64,000 bases of DNA from Chara braunii (GCA_003427395.1 BFEA01000143.1:168769-232768), one strand, 5' to 3'. Counted from the stretch's first letter, positions 38,752 through 50,522 are shown. Notes: generated by a model from the sequence alone, not told the origin. Translations and numbers: made by a program.

Positions 38752-40440
38752 ATTCGCTAACCCCTAGTATAAGTAGGGCAATCGTATTTATGTGTATTTA
38801 GTCCATATCTTACACACCGATTTTACTTGGAGCAACTACTCGTTACCAGCTATTAGAGTCTTAGTTAATTACCGAATCTTCTATAATTGTCGTTCTACCT
38901 GGATCTTGCTTTACCCGAGTTCGGACCTCACGGTCGTGTCACGGAGGAGTCTCTCTCTGTCACTTTAATGAAATACCAACTCCGACCGTGCGCGCGTGCT
39001 ATACCTCTCGCGACTCCCTACGACAGGTTAGGGATCCCGCGAGGTATAACATACCTCCACTTGTGGGAGCTGTCACCATCCCTTAGGTGGGCATATCCCT
39101 GCTGAGCTACTGACCCACGTGCGAAGGTTTTTGCATGCAATCGCAGAGGTAGGCCAGCCGAGGGCGTTTTCTCGATCACCGTAGCATAGGCATACGCGCG
39201 GTAGAACGCCTTAAGACTGACCGGAGTGCTAACTCCCCGGACCGACTATCTAATCAGGTCGACTTCTCGGACAGTCTTCCACGCTTAACTAACTATGATA
39301 ATGACTCAACGTTTACTTTACTCATCATGTGAGAATGCCAGGGTCGATCCCCTTTGTAGCCTCCTATTCTCTCGAACAGAAGCCTATACAAATGACTTCC
39401 TAGGTACCGACCAGCCTACGATCCCATTCACAAGTATATAGAGATATATGTATGTATGTAAATCAGGGGAGCTGACTGAGCGGTGGACCTCACTTTCACA
39501 ATTATTGTGTTCCTTTGCCTAAATTTCTCAGACGATCTCAAACTCAGAAGACAGCACAGATGTCCAACACCTATGCAGATGCAAGAAACAATATATATAC
39601 ATACAAATGTAGACACAAAATGCGTTAGAAGTGTCAACCTTTAATCAATTCATAGCATGTCACTCACGCCGAAAACCATTGAAAACAACATTCCTTCCTA
39701 ACCCTGACTCCTTTTACCCCAGCTCCACACATTTTTTAAGACTCCTGAGTGTGATTTGGACAATTTAGGCATATATACAGGGGAAAGATTTATCTGTTCC
39801 CTTCTTAGGTCTTGTCTTAGGTGTGGGTATCAAGCCATGGTGGAAGTTGAGTCGGAGTTCTACCGACCTGTTATCCAGAGATAACAGAATTGTTGTTCTT
39901 ACGGATTTCCCCGTAAGTCCTCTGAAGTGTCGAAACCTGTAGACACAACACAGTCCAAGAGAAACTTGACATCTCTCTTCCTAACTAAGATCTAGAAAGT
40001 TTTCTTCTAGACTCTGTGTTTTCTGTCTGACTCCTATCCTTAACTAATCGTTTGGGTTGTTGCCCTTCCGCTTCAGGTAGTGAATAATAGTTCATCGCCC
40101 TTTTTACTGTCGCAGTAATTCTCCATATCCCTTTCACTATCTCATTCTTATCCCTTTTCTGGATTATCCTGTCTGAGTTCCCTTCCTTCTCCCAACACAC
40201 ATGACCACATCATCAATCCAATCTGTGGAAAGAATCTCATGGAAGGGATCAGACAAATGGATAGTCTCTCTCTGAGGTAAGATCTCACTTATCCCCTCTC
40301 AGTAGAATCAGAAATAGTTAGTTAGGATTGAAGAATGCAGATTGTGGAGAAAGTTAGAGGTGGTATGGGAGACCATTCAGGATATATGATATATCCACTT
40401 GTTACTGGAGCTTTGTTGGACAAAGGCAACTCAGTGGGTT
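38752..40440. other. Unassigned sequence upstream of the minus-strand element
   Basis: Expected to hold the 5' LTR of the element, but no LTR end or primer site was found by eye. Small hairpins occur at about 39868-39889 (CTGTTATC/GATAACAG), 39899-39917 (CTTACGG/CCGTAAG) and about 39927-39946 (GTGTC/GACAC). A tetranucleotide ATGT tract is near 39448. No coding frame was recognised. Confidence 0.35.
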
Positions 40441-40479
40441 TTGGCCCCTGTGTGCCAAGCACATTTTAGTGGTAGGTTT

Positions 40480-41575
40480 ATCCTATGGCTAGCCACTGAT
40501 AAGGCAGGTGTCCCTGAAACCTCACAACTTCTTATATCAGACTAGTCACTGATAAGATGGGATTCTCATGCTACTCTTATCACTGACTAGCCCTCAATAA
40601 GGCGGGTACCCAAGGATCCTTACTACTCTTATCACTGACTAAGTCCTAGGATGTTCATTGATAAGGCAGGTGTCCTTGAAACCTCNGGATCCTTACTACT
40701 CTTATCACTGACTAAGTCCTAGGATGTTCATTGATAAGGCAGGTGTCCTTGAAACCTCACAACTTCTTATATCGGACTAGTCACTTATAAGACATGATTC
40801 CCCTGCTACTCTTATCACTGGCTAACCCTCAATAAGGTGGGTATCCAAGGGTCCTTGCTTACTCTTACCACTGAAAAGAATGTTAGGTTTAATCAGTGAT
40901 AAGGTAGGTCTCCTTGAAACCTCACAAATCTTATATCAGACTAGTCACTGATAAGACAGGATTCCCCTGCTACTCTTATCAGTGGCTTGCCCTCAATAAG
41001 GTGGGTGTCCAAGGATCCTTACTACTCTTATCACTGAAAAGAATGTTAAGTTGGTNNNNNNNNNNNNNNNNNNNNNNNNNNNNNNNNNNNNNNNNNNNNN
41101 NNNNNNNNNNNNNNNNNNNNNNNNNNNNNNNNNNNNNNNNNNNNNNNNNNNNNNNNNNNNNNNNNNNNNNNNNNNNNNNNNNNNNNNNNNNNNNNNNNNN
41201 NNNNNNNNNNNNNNNNNNNNNNNNNNNNNNNNNNNNNNNNNNNNNNNNNNNNNNNNNNNNNNNNNNNNNNNNNNNNNNNNNNNNNNNNNNNNNNNNNNNN
41301 NNNNNNNNNNNNNNNNNNNNNNNNNNNNNNNNNNNNNNNNNNNNNNNNNNNNNNNNNNNNNNNNNNNNNNNNNNNNNNNNNNNNNNNNNNNNNNNNNNNN
41401 NNNNNNNNNNNNNNNNNNNNNNNNNNNNNNNNNNNNNNNNNNNNNNNNNNNNNNNNNNNNNNNNNCCTCACAACTCTTATATCAGACTAGTCACTGATAA
41501 GACAGAATTCCCCTGCTACTCTTATCAGTGGCTTGCCCTCAATAAGGTGGGTGTCCAAGGGTCCTTGCACTTACC
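40480..41575 (+). repeat. Tandem repeat, unit about 165 bp, with CACTGATAAG in both orientations
   Basis: Units starting aaacctcacaacttcttata occur at 40517, 40752, 40917 and, after the N gap, about 41463. Each unit carries several copies of CACTGATAAG or its complement CTTATCAGTG/CTTATCACTG, plus tcagactagtcac, ccctgctactctt and ggtgggtgtccaaggatcc. The distance 40752 to 40917 gives the unit length; 40517 to 40752 is longer because a part is repeated around the n at 40686. The gap 41056-41465 probably hides more units. Confidence 0.8.
41056..41465. other. Assembly gap (410 N) inside the tandem repeat
   Basis: A run of N between two repeat units in the same phase. Confidence 0.99.
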
Positions 41576-42351
41576 ACTGACCAAGCGTAAGGCTTATTTG
41601 GAGTTAAAGCAGGTTTTCCCTGCTATTCTTACCCCCCCCACAAGTCTTATTTATGGCTCAAGTCATCGCCTTCGATGGCATTTGAGCCCATAACCGTCGT
41701 TAGTTTAGAGACTTAATGCTGGATCAGATGCATAATGAACAATGATCGGTGTGATCTATGACAGTTGATTATGACAACTCAAATCAAGGTACCTATCTTT
41801 GTTTAGATGGGATATAGAGAAAAATGATCGTGAGAGGTTCGATAGCTTGTATTCATACCTCTGACTAATGCCCATAGCTAGATTGTTGTATCCAGAAGCA
41901 ATCAGTCTCACACTCAATCACTCTTTTTCTCTACCCGCAATCCACGACTTTAAGAGTTTTGATTATGAGTCCCTAACCCTTATGATCATTGTCATGACGA
42001 TAACCTGTATGAGACAGCATCTGGGTCGAAGCAACATACCTTGTCATTCCCTGCCTCCAGAGTTCCGCCTGAACTCCGGCAGAGCTCCCGCAATCGCCCT
42101 GTTACATGGATCAATTGAGGAATGGAAGTCCTTTGTGCATGAACACTGATCTCAGTAAGCCATCGGAAAATGCTATGTCTACTCATGTTGCTTGAAGATG
42201 GTTGTGTGCTTATGTGGGGTGTAGGCATGGGAAAACGAAGGAGGATGAAAGATGTAAAAGCCATCATACTTGTTGGCGCCCCTCCTTCGCTCCGTTGCCT
42301 CGCACCCCTGTCCGATTCTGATTCATATCCTAGCATGTGATCTCGAATGAT
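41576..42351. other. Unassigned sequence, nothing recognised
   Basis: No repeat, RNA or gene signal was identified; the frames at 41868-42149 show no domain-like composition. Confidence 0.35.
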
Positions 42352-42354
42352 ATA

Positions 42355-42441
<87 letters not shown>
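42352..42441 (+). repeat. (AAT)n microsatellite, 90 nt
   Basis: A pure trinucleotide tract. It precedes a diverged copy of the module found near 340, 43.4, 46.0, 46.4 and 46.9 kb. Confidence 0.97.
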
Positions 42442-42442
<1 letters not shown>

Positions 42443-42775
42443 TAACAAGGAAGATGAGAGCGAAATGATATCCAAACTCGGACTGTGAGATCGCATAGGT
42501 GTGTGAGTAAGTATATACGAGCAGCAAACATCATGGTATTGAGCCTTCATCCAAACTGAGCAATATAATAGAGTAATGAGCCAATGCTCAAGCCCTCAGG
42601 CCTATACCAACTCACTATTCATGGTCGTTCTTCTATGTCTGGCGCCTAATGCCCAATTTATACATCTTGCCTACCCTCCTATACTTGCACTCACGCAACA
42701 GGCCTACTGCGATAGTGAAGTCTCATCTATATGATGTCACTACTAGTACAGACTGCAATTGTAAGCCGGTACGCT
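42442..42775 (+). repeat. Module copy after (AAT)n, diverged
   Basis: Follows the AAT tract with ccaaactcggactgtgagat and gagccaatgctcaagccctc, paralleling 43440-43745 (aatcgcagcatcatactgca, agtcaatgcccaagcccatt). It ends near tgatgtcactactagtacag with CCG/GTACGC. Similarity is visible in order and key words only. Confidence 0.35.
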
Positions 42776-43380
42776 TTCTTTTCCCTCTTTTTTTTATTTT
42801 TTCTCTCTCGGACTGTCTCACTTTTGGTGTGTACGTGTCTTTCTCTGCGTATTGCTGCGTCCATCACGGGCTGTGTCTCTTTGCGTATGTCATAGTCTGT
42901 GTCCCATGTATGCGTGACCATGGCGAATCTGTGGTGCAATGCTACGCGGCCAGCGGCACCGGACCGGTCAGCCCCAGTCCAGCCCAGCAAGTACCCTCTG
43001 GGACTGTGTATACCGTGGTCAGGGAATCAGGACAGACCAATGAGTCGCAGAAGTATAAATCTAGAGGCTATGCACAACCATTCACTCATTCCTGCGGAGC
43101 CGTGAGGAAGTGCTGCTACAGTGCCTTAGGCAACAGTGCTTAGCGGATGCCAAGAGTGTTCAGTGGCATGTGTGTTGTGTGAGCGTACAGCATCACGCGT
43201 GAGATGTCCAGGAGGGTCTAGTGTATGTGCATAGTGTGATGTTGGGCGCTGTGTCGCTACAACCATTGAAAGTGAATTCTTGTCTGGTTGCCATATTTCT
43301 AAGCATTGTGCGGGCGTACATTGCCGGTTTGTTGTGCTGCCATTTGTATGCATGAAAAGTGTGGATGAGCGAGTCTGATA
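42776..43380. other. Unassigned sequence
   Basis: No gene recognised. The frame 42649-43143 has a short hydrophobic start but no known pattern; GTGT-rich DNA is common here. Confidence 0.35.
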
Positions 43381-43745
43381 ATATAATAATAATAATAATA
43401 ATAGTAGTAAAAAAAGAAAATGCAAGGGTCATGAATGCGGACGAAGCCTAGTAATCCAAATCGCAGCATCATACTGCAGTCCAAGTAGTCAAAGCCACAG
43501 TAGACGGCACAGGAAACTGAGTAAACACCCATTTGAGAACGAAACAGTAGAATCTTGAGTCAATGCCCAAGCCCATTCGGGCAGTACCAACAGCATAACC
43601 CATCGTAGTTCTTTTCTCCGGAATGGCTTCCGATGCCTCATCTACTCTACAATCCAATATTACAGCTACAACAGGGAAGTAACTAGACAATTTGACGACC
43701 AGCAAGTGATGACGTCAATACCACTGTCGAGTCCTTCTCTACCAG
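43381..43745 (+). repeat. (AAT)n tract plus module copy ending at CCAG/GTACGT
   Basis: A short AAT tract (43381-43407) is followed by about 330 bp with words shared with the 46.4-kb copy (agtccaagtagtcaaagcca, ttgacgaccagc, gatgacgtcaa). It ends at TCTACCAG/GTACGT around 43738-43750. A pyrimidine-rich stretch and cacccacac follow. Confidence 0.5.
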
Positions 43746-43889
43746 GTACGTCCTCCCTTCACCCACACTCTTCCTTGATAACCCACACAGCGCCCTTCAC
43801 CTCCGAAGAACCATCTTCGTCCTTCGCTTCTACTGCACCCTCATGCGGCCCGACTATGGCCTCCAGAGTTCCTGTGTGTAGGCAGCGCC

Positions 43890-44365
43890 CTACAACTTAG
43901 TGCTAGCCTGCCGCATCGCAGCGCAACGCAGCCATGCACAACGCAGCAGCTTGCCTTTGCTCTGCGTGCCAGCAATGCCCGCATTGGCCACGACCCCTGC
44001 CCACTCGCATTCTCTGCCTGTATGCCAATGCTGCGTGTGGGTGGCCTGTTTTCAGCCTGCGTTTCAGACCCAGACCCTGCGCCCAGGCCCAACCCAGATG
44101 TGGCCCAGGTTGTACAGTTGCGCCTTTTGGGCCAGGGCCGCTGTCCATATGCAGGCCATCTTCTGGTTCCCCTTTTGTCAGCCCAGCCTCATTGATGACA
44201 ATGCCGCTTTCCCATCGGCCTACAACGTCAATGCTGCAAAACGTCTGATACCCACTTTACGAAAATGTTGAAAGGAAAAGGCCCTGTTCGTAGATGTCCT
44301 GACCAGCCTTCACTTNGGGCGGTCATAGGTCTGGCCCGCCTTCACTTANGGCNGGCACAAGGCTT
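43890..44365. repeat. GC-rich repeat, related to 680-1260
   Basis: Shares gctagcctgc, gcagcgcaacgcagc, cccaggcccaa and gccttcacttagggcgg words with 680-1260. Frames on both strands are long because of base composition. Several n near 44317-44376 show uncertain assembly. Confidence 0.4.
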
Positions 44366-44377
44366 GCTGGGGCCCNG

Positions 44378-45115
44378 GTGTGTATCTGTGTGTGTGTGAC
44401 ANAGTGTACGAGTGTCTGTTTCACAGCGCGATAGCGTTTTCACTACATTCGTGTGCGGCTGTGTATCTGTGTCACCTGGCATGTGACTCTCTGTCTGTGT
44501 GTTTGTCACTGTGTCCGTATCTGTTCCAATGTGTAGGTATGTGTTCCACTGTGCGGTACCGTGTCACTTGCGTATGCGTCCCCGTGAGACTGTGTGTTGG
44601 TGTTATGACTGTGCCACGACGTGTCACAGTCCTTGTGTGACTACGCAGGTGAATGCGCCCCGTGTACCTCTCACCGTGCTAACATCACGGTAACTGCATG
44701 ATGGCGTACCTGCAGTTCTGTGTGATCCCTTCTATCCGGGTATGCCACTGTGCCTGCGTTTACACTGTGCACCGCGTGTCACTGCTTCGTGTTCCCACTG
44801 TGGCCTGTGTGTCACGGCGTTTGCGCGCGCGTGTCACCATACATTCGTGCGACTGTGTACCTGTGACAGTACTTGTATGTCACTGTGTATGAGTACCGGC
44901 ATGACTGTTACTGCGAATGCGTGTCGCAGCATTTGTGCGTGCGTGACTGTATATATCATAATGTGTTGTGTGTGTCACAATATTTTACCATGGACTGTGC
45001 GTGTCTCACAATTTTCCCTATGTTTGTGTGTGGATCACTTCGTTCGTTTGTCTGTCTATCTGTCCTTCCATATGTCACTCACACACACGCACACACACAC
45101 ACGCACATACGCAAT
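44378..45115 (+). repeat. GT-rich degenerate minisatellite (GTGTCACTGTGT)
   Basis: About 740 bp of imperfect gtgtcactgtgt, tgtgtatctgtg and tgtgactgt words, ending in (CA)n. Open frames over it are cysteine/valine-rich by-products of the repeat. Confidence 0.65.
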
Positions 45116-45135
45116 TCTTCATTCGTAAGTTGTTA

Positions 45136-45202
45136 TAATAATAATAATAATTAATCAATAATAATAACGCTAATAATAATAACGCTAATAATAATAATAA
45201 TA

Positions 45203-45240
<38 letters not shown>
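45136..45240 (+). repeat. (AAT)n microsatellite with interruptions
   Basis: AAT tract with two aacgct interruptions. The DNA after it (gagaagtctccatgattcag) does not match the module that follows other AAT tracts. Confidence 0.95.
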
Positions 45241-45243
<3 letters not shown>

Positions 45244-45847
45244 AAGTCTCCATGATTCAGATCCGAGATTCGGGTCTCAGGGTCAGAAGCCTTGGCCAAG
45301 AGATGCCCAAGTTTGCCAATCTCAGAAGACACAGTCGGGTTTTTCTAGCAGTCCACTTCAATATGTTCTCATCAACAGTCATGTCCTAGGGCAGAAGCCA
45401 CATCTCCTAAAAGCCATATTAAAGAGTCGCCCCCCACGAGTAAAGGGCAATTCTATAGGTAAGAGCCGTGTCTCAGAGGCAGGAGTCACAGTCCACAGTC
45501 GAGCCCATATGCAATCAGAATCGAAAGTCAGGTCTCAAGACCCCAAGCAGCAGCGGCCTTATGAAACTCCGGAGGTTCTAATCACATGAAAGCAAACAGG
45601 ATGTGGGGACATGGTACCGGAACCAGTCAGGCCCCAAGAGGCAGAGGCTGGCACGAGTTGAAGTTCACTCCAGGACTACAAAGACCGGCCAGCCTCCCAC
45701 TCGGAAGATTGCTCATCCGTAAGGAGTGTGAAACGTTGGTGACTCGAAACTCTTATCGTTCATGTAATAACTTGTCAAGATTCATAAGTTGCGCTACCTG
45801 TTTTGCATGTTTTGTTAAGTGTGAATGAGAACGAGTTTGTTTGCAAT
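45241..45847. other. Unassigned sequence between AAT tracts
   Basis: No repeat partner found. The 116-codon frame 45239-45589 starts inside the AAT tract and has a Ser/Gln/Lys-rich composition; no domain was recognised. Confidence 0.35.
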
Positions 45848-45867
45848 TAATAATAACAATAATAATG

Positions 45868-45901
<34 letters not shown>

Positions 45902-45915
45902 TAATAATAATACTG

Positions 45916-45972
<57 letters not shown>

Positions 45973-45984
45973 GCAATAATAAAG
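45848..45984 (+). repeat. (AAT)n microsatellite, about 137 nt
   Basis: Long AAT tract with a few single-base interruptions, followed directly by the best conserved module copy. Confidence 0.96.
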
Positions 45985-46384
45985 TCAATAAAGACGAGCA
46001 ATAGCGAACTCCAGTTTCAAACAGCATCATATACACACGGCCAGATAGTCGTGGCCTCGAACCAACAATAGAATTGTGTCACAAGCTCCACCAATTAAGA
46101 GCTTCAGCAAGACTTCATCCTCAACAATGCTGGAGTAGTCACATCATCATCGACGAAGAACCCATGTTGATATCCTACCAGGTGCTCGGCACCCAGACTA
46201 CATATGGCAGATCCTATCTAGCCTATTACTACAATGCCGATGTTGACAACAACAACTTCCTGAAGTACGAGCACACAACGGACAATGTCGCACGCTTCCC
46301 GCACCAGGTATGTCTCTCGCCACATTCACAACCCCGATCCATACCACACAGATGCCACGTGGTCCCAACCACGCAAATAATAAG
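45985..46384 (+). repeat. Module copy (best match to 340-760) ending at CCAG/GTATGT
   Basis: About 400 bp collinear with 340-760. The frame from 46164 begins MLISYQVLGTQTTYGRSYLA. A CACCAG/GTATGT donor-like site lies at about 46303-46314, then cattcacaaccccgatcc and acagatgccacgtgg, then the next AAT tract. Two copies 45 kb apart with the same frame suggest that the frame was once coding. Confidence 0.55.
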
Positions 46385-46831
46385 ATAATAATAATAATAA
46401 TAATAATAAATAATAATAATAATAATAATAAGAAAAAATGCAAGAACCCTGAATGGAGACACAGAAATCTAACTCGCAAAAATTATACTGAAGTCCGAGT
46501 AGTCAAGGCAGGAGCAGATAGCGCAATGTAACCGAGTAACCTTCCATTAGAGAATGATACAACAGAATCGTGATTCACTGTCCAACCCAATCGGGCAACA
46601 CCAACCACATAACCAAATGTAGCTCTCTCTTGAATGGTGTCAGACTCCCTATCTACTCTACAGACTAAGCCTAAATCACAACTACAGTATGAAGCATTCA
46701 GACAACTTGACGACCAGCGGTGATGATGTCAACCGAAATGCCGACCTTCTCTCTACCCAGGTACGTTTCTCCTCTTCACCCTTGTCCCCAACTCACAGAT
46801 GCCACGTGCCCCCTAGGAACCACTGTGCACC
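46385..46831 (+). repeat. (AAT)n tract plus module copy ending at CCAG/GTACGT
   Basis: The AAT tract (46385-46432) is followed by tgaatggagacacagaaatc, gaagtccgagtagtcaag, ttgacgaccagcggtgatga and TACCCAG/GTACGT (about 46755-46766). The tail ccaactcacagatgccacgt repeats the tail of the preceding copy. It is the middle unit of a three-unit tandem array. Confidence 0.55.
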
Positions 46832-46901
<70 letters not shown>

Positions 46902-47262
46902 TATAATAATAATAATAATAATAATAAGTGCAAGGAAAATAAGCAACAGCGGAATGACACCCCAGATCTAGTCATCACAGCGCAAGCCAAACAGTCACAC
47001 CGGTGGCCAGAGAGCAGCATTGCATCAATAATACACCAATGGACGTTCGTAGCACTGAAATCAGTGCCCGAGGAGAGCATACTCTCTCCTCTCAACACAA
47101 GAGCTCAGTCCCATCACACTCACACTCGGTGCTCAGCGCCCAGCCTACTCCTACACGGCTACTACAGCCTACTAACTGACAAGGCAACTGTTGACATCAG
47201 CTACAACCCGAAGTACTTGAAGATGTCACCCATGTAGACCATCATCAATACAAGGTAAGTGC
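46832..47262 (+). repeat. (AAT)n tract plus module copy ending at CAAG/GTAAGT
   Basis: The AAT tract (46832-46927) is followed by a more diverged unit: ctacacggctactacagcct, ttgacatcagctacaacccg and ATACAAG/GTAAGT near 47250. The frame through it ends ...YNPKYLKMSPM. This is the third tandem unit, again on the plus strand. Confidence 0.45.
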
Positions 47263-47320
47263 CCTCACATCATCATCATCATTATCATCATCATCATCAT
47301 CATTATCATCATCATCCTTC
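47263..47320 (+). repeat. (ATC)n microsatellite
   Basis: An ATC/ATT trinucleotide tract directly after the donor-like site, followed by a long CT-rich stretch to about 47450. Confidence 0.93.
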
Positions 47321-47699
47321 ACTTATCCCTTTCTTTCTCCTCTCTCTCTCCTTTCTCTCTCCTCCTTTCCACTTTCTCTCTCTCTCATCTCTTTGTTTTG
47401 TTTTTCCCCCTTCTCTCCTTCGATCTTTCTCCTCCGATTTCTGCCTTTCTGTTACATCCCCAGATGGACGATGTAAGCCAAGGATCCGCGGCATGACGAT
47501 CGGGACTGATGGACCACACGGTGCGAATGGAATCTTCGACAAGTCACCTGCACGCACACCCACATGCATTCTTATACGTGCATAATGGGTTGAATAGCGC
47601 AGGGAAGACTTAGATACGGAGACTGCCCTGACCGGGACTGACCCCTATAGTGCATGACAGCGTAGCAGAATGCTAGAACACCAGCCCAAATCAACGTGG

Positions 47700-48110
47700 C
47701 AATGCGGACCAATCATACATCATGCTCATCGCAAGGTGTGTACGGGCCTGGCGCTATACCCATGGGGGAAATACCAGGACCGGACATACACAAACGAAAA
47801 AGGATGGGAACAGGCGAACGGAGGGGGTCGGACGAAAAGAGGGAGAGAGACGTGAATGTCGTCATCACCAAGTCTTCGCCACCAATCCCCGGATAATCCC
47901 TTGTTGCCATATCTAAAGTCCTCAAGCCGAGTCTGGATCCGACGTCAGGAAGCTCTATCTCTCTCTCTCTCTCGTAGTCTGCTGATGCAGTGAAGTCAGA
48001 TGTTGGGAGGGGAGAAGAAGATGGGGGATTGAGAGGAGGAAGACGAAGAACTCTCTCTCCCTCTCTCTCCCTCTCTCTCCTTGATCTCTTCCTCTCTTCG
48101 ATCTCTCTCC
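47700..48110 (+). repeat. Diverged partial copy of the left part of the duplicated 2.1-kb unit
   Basis: 47700-48060 parallels 48950-49290: catacatcatgctcatc, tctggcgct-like words, gaatgtcgtcatcaccaagt, ctctctctctctcgtagtct and gaggaagacgaagaactctc occur in order. Upstream similarity shows that the parent repeat extends left of the 24807 boundary. Confidence 0.55.
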
Positions 48111-48129
48111 CGAATCGTGAATGTCTCGC

Positions 48130-48562
48130 GCACTCATATTCCATCGACAGGACGAGCAAAACAAAATGAATCTTCTGCTGAAACACGGAAATATACATTG
48201 CCACTTTTTAGTTTGCTCGGTCTATCGGTCCAAGTAGCGTGCAGCGAGGCGCAAGTGGGAGGTTCATCGGCTCTCTCTCTCCCTCTCTCTCACACACACA
48301 CCTACACGCGCTCACTTGCACACATAGTAGTGCATACTTCGATGTTCTGACAAAGGTCCGATCGATCTCGCCCTTCCCTTTCAGTGGGAGCTCCGCGTGG
48401 CCAACCGCGGAGTCGGAGCTCACACGCACAGGTACTCAACACACACACACACACACACACACCTTTCATCGCTTAGGATTAGCAGAACGGAATGAATCTA
48501 CTGCTGAAACGTGGAAATATACACTGACACTTTCTCTATTTCTAGTATTAATAATGGTAATN

Positions 48563-48609
<47 letters not shown>

Positions 48610-48770
48610 TTCATCGCTTAGGATTAAAAAAACGGAATATACACTGACACTTTCTCTATTTTTAGTATTAATAATGGTAATAATGACAGTAATTGTAATA
48701 ATAATAACGATAATAATAATGACAATAATAATACTCTTTGTAAATAAATAAAATATTAAATGTACGTGAA
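48130..48770 (+). repeat. Short direct repeats around CA microsatellites
   Basis: The phrase tttcatcgcttaggattag with gaaatatacactgacacttt and ctattaataatggtaat-like DNA appears twice (48461-48560 and 48608-48690), with a related third piece near 48160. (CA)n tracts lie at 48430-48463 and 48562-48607; an n at 48562 marks a join. Confidence 0.6.
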
Positions 48771-49506
48771 CTTATCTGATACAGCCACTATAGAAGAGGC
48801 ACAACGTCTAACATTGACGCGCTAGAGCGGCCGATAATCGAGCAACATCCTCCTATCTCTCGTATCGGTGCCGACCAGGTCAATAACCGACCTCTCCTAG
48901 AAGTATGAGATAGCGTAGTGGGAAACTTGGATCCGAACTATCGCTGTTGCAATGCAACCTCGAACATACATCATCCTCATCATTCCATGGTGTGAAGGAG
49001 TCTGGCGCTCACACAGGAAGAATGTGCCAGCCCCAACCATACACAGACGAAGAAGAGGGGTGTTTAGACAAAGGAGAGGGGAAGATGGGAATGTCGTCAC
49101 ACCAAGTCTTCGGCACAGGCTCAAACAGTCTCTCGTCAAACTGTCTGAATCCCGATGTCGAGTCTAGATCCAATGTCGTCAAGTCTTGAGTCACAATTCT
49201 TTCTCTCTCTGTCGTAATCTGCTGATATTGAGGAGTCAGGCGGCGAGAGGGCGAGGAGAAGAAGGTGGACTGAGATAAGGAAGAAGAAGAACTCTCTCTC
49301 TCTCTCATACACACACATATCAATCGTATACACACACACACACGTACTCACTTACACACGTGCCTATTGTATATACACACACCTTAAAGCGAAACGAATC
49401 TGTCCAGATTTAGTGGTAGGTTCATTGGGTTTTATTTTATTTATTTATTCATTTATTTATTCTATTTTATCATTTTTTACTTATTATATTTTTATTATTA
49501 TCTTTG

Positions 49507-49818
49507 ATGGGGTATCGGGATTGGTTGCGAGGAACGGGACTTACCCGTTCTTTTCTCCTGCTCCTCGTCGTCGTCACCGTCGTCGTTAGAGTCGCCGTCG
49601 TTGTCAGCCCCTTCGCTGCTATACCTTGGTCAGGTAAGCATTCCCTCTCCACTTCTCCCTCTTCTTCTCTCTCCTCTTTCTTCCCCCCCTGCTCCCTTTC
49701 TTTCGTCTGTTGTCAGGGTCAGTGCCGTTGTCGTCACCGTAGGTGGATCTCCCTTTCCGGCGGCAAACCGTCAAGACCACAGCGTTTCAGACACTTCACC
49801 GGCCCATTCAATCGGTAG
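49507..49818 (+). CDS. Hydrophobic ORF in duplicated unit, copy 2
   Basis: Starts MGYRDWLRGTGLTRSFLLLL and is open to the same stop as copy 1. Differences are mostly single substitutions in the Arg/Cys-rich part. The same GTAAGC donor-like site (GTAAGT in copy 1) and pyrimidine tract occur within, so it could be a leader exon plus intron. A signal-anchor-like start is seen; the function is unknown. Confidence 0.3.
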   Translation: MGYRDWLRGTGLTRSFLLLLVVVTVVVRVAVVVSPFAAIPWSGKHSLSTSPSSSLSSFFPPCSLSFVCCQGQCRCRHRRWISLSGGKPSRPQRFRHFTGPFNR

Positions 49819-50437
49819 GTGCGACGGCGTGTGTGCCAAGGGCAGAGACGTAATCAGTGCAAGCAGATGACGCGCTTACTAGGCATCCCTTGTTCAAGGC
49901 CGATAATTACAACAGTCTATCCGTTGCGACAGGCCTGTTTCCCGTCCTTTCTTCTTAGTCTCCCTCCTCCTCCTCCTTCCTTTTCTTCTTCTTCTTCTTC
50001 TCGCGTGTTCTCCTCCTTCTGCACCCCGCCTTCCGCGCGCTACCCCTTCTCACGATCTGTCCTTCTCGAGGATGCGGAATAGTATCGAGCGGGCGAGCTA
50101 GAAGCCCCGTACCCACTGCGGAGTCCTACCAGGCGTAGTCGGTTGGCTCCTTACTAGGTGAATCCGTCCCAATATCGGGGCGTGATTCATTTGGGCACCT
50201 CGGGGTAGGTAGGCCGTCGAGAAAAACAACAAAAAAAGTAAAAGAAATCAAAACTAAAACAACGAATCTAACGTGATTCAACCTCACGGATCATCCCTCC
50301 CTTGCCAAGTGTCGGAGCCCCACGACACTCGGTTCTAACTAACAACTAACTATACTAACTCCTACTTGTAAGGTCGCGGGTTCGAATCCTGGCGGTTCAA
50401 TCTTAGGCAAAACGAAAAATAAAGCTCCCTGTCAAAA

Positions 50438-50522
50438 GGGAGCTAGCTCGGAGGGCGGCGGGCCTTGATCCCCAGATCCTCCGCATATCAATCCCGTACT
50501 GCAACCTACTGAGCTAGCTCCC
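50438..50522 (-). repeat. tRNA-like sequence in duplicated unit, copy 2
   Basis: Ends GGGAGCTAGCTC and GAGCTAGCTCCC are perfectly complementary over 12 bases. On the minus strand an A box (TAGCTCAGTAGG), a GATTGATATG phrase and a B-box-like GGATCAAGGCC are in order over 85 nt. The anticodon stem is poor. It may be a tRNA-derived structure inside the element or near a primer site; not a functional tRNA gene by sequence alone. Confidence 0.4.

Noticed and set aside
42323-42550. Poly-Ile, poly-Leu, poly-Tyr and poly-Asn frames over AAT tracts (also near 45.1, 45.9, 46.4 and 46.9 kb)
   Set aside because: Trinucleotide repeats open three frames per strand; there is no other evidence of coding.
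47259-47585. His-rich frame starting MPSHHHHHYHHHH
   Set aside because: It is a translation of the ATC tract and the CT-rich stretch after it.
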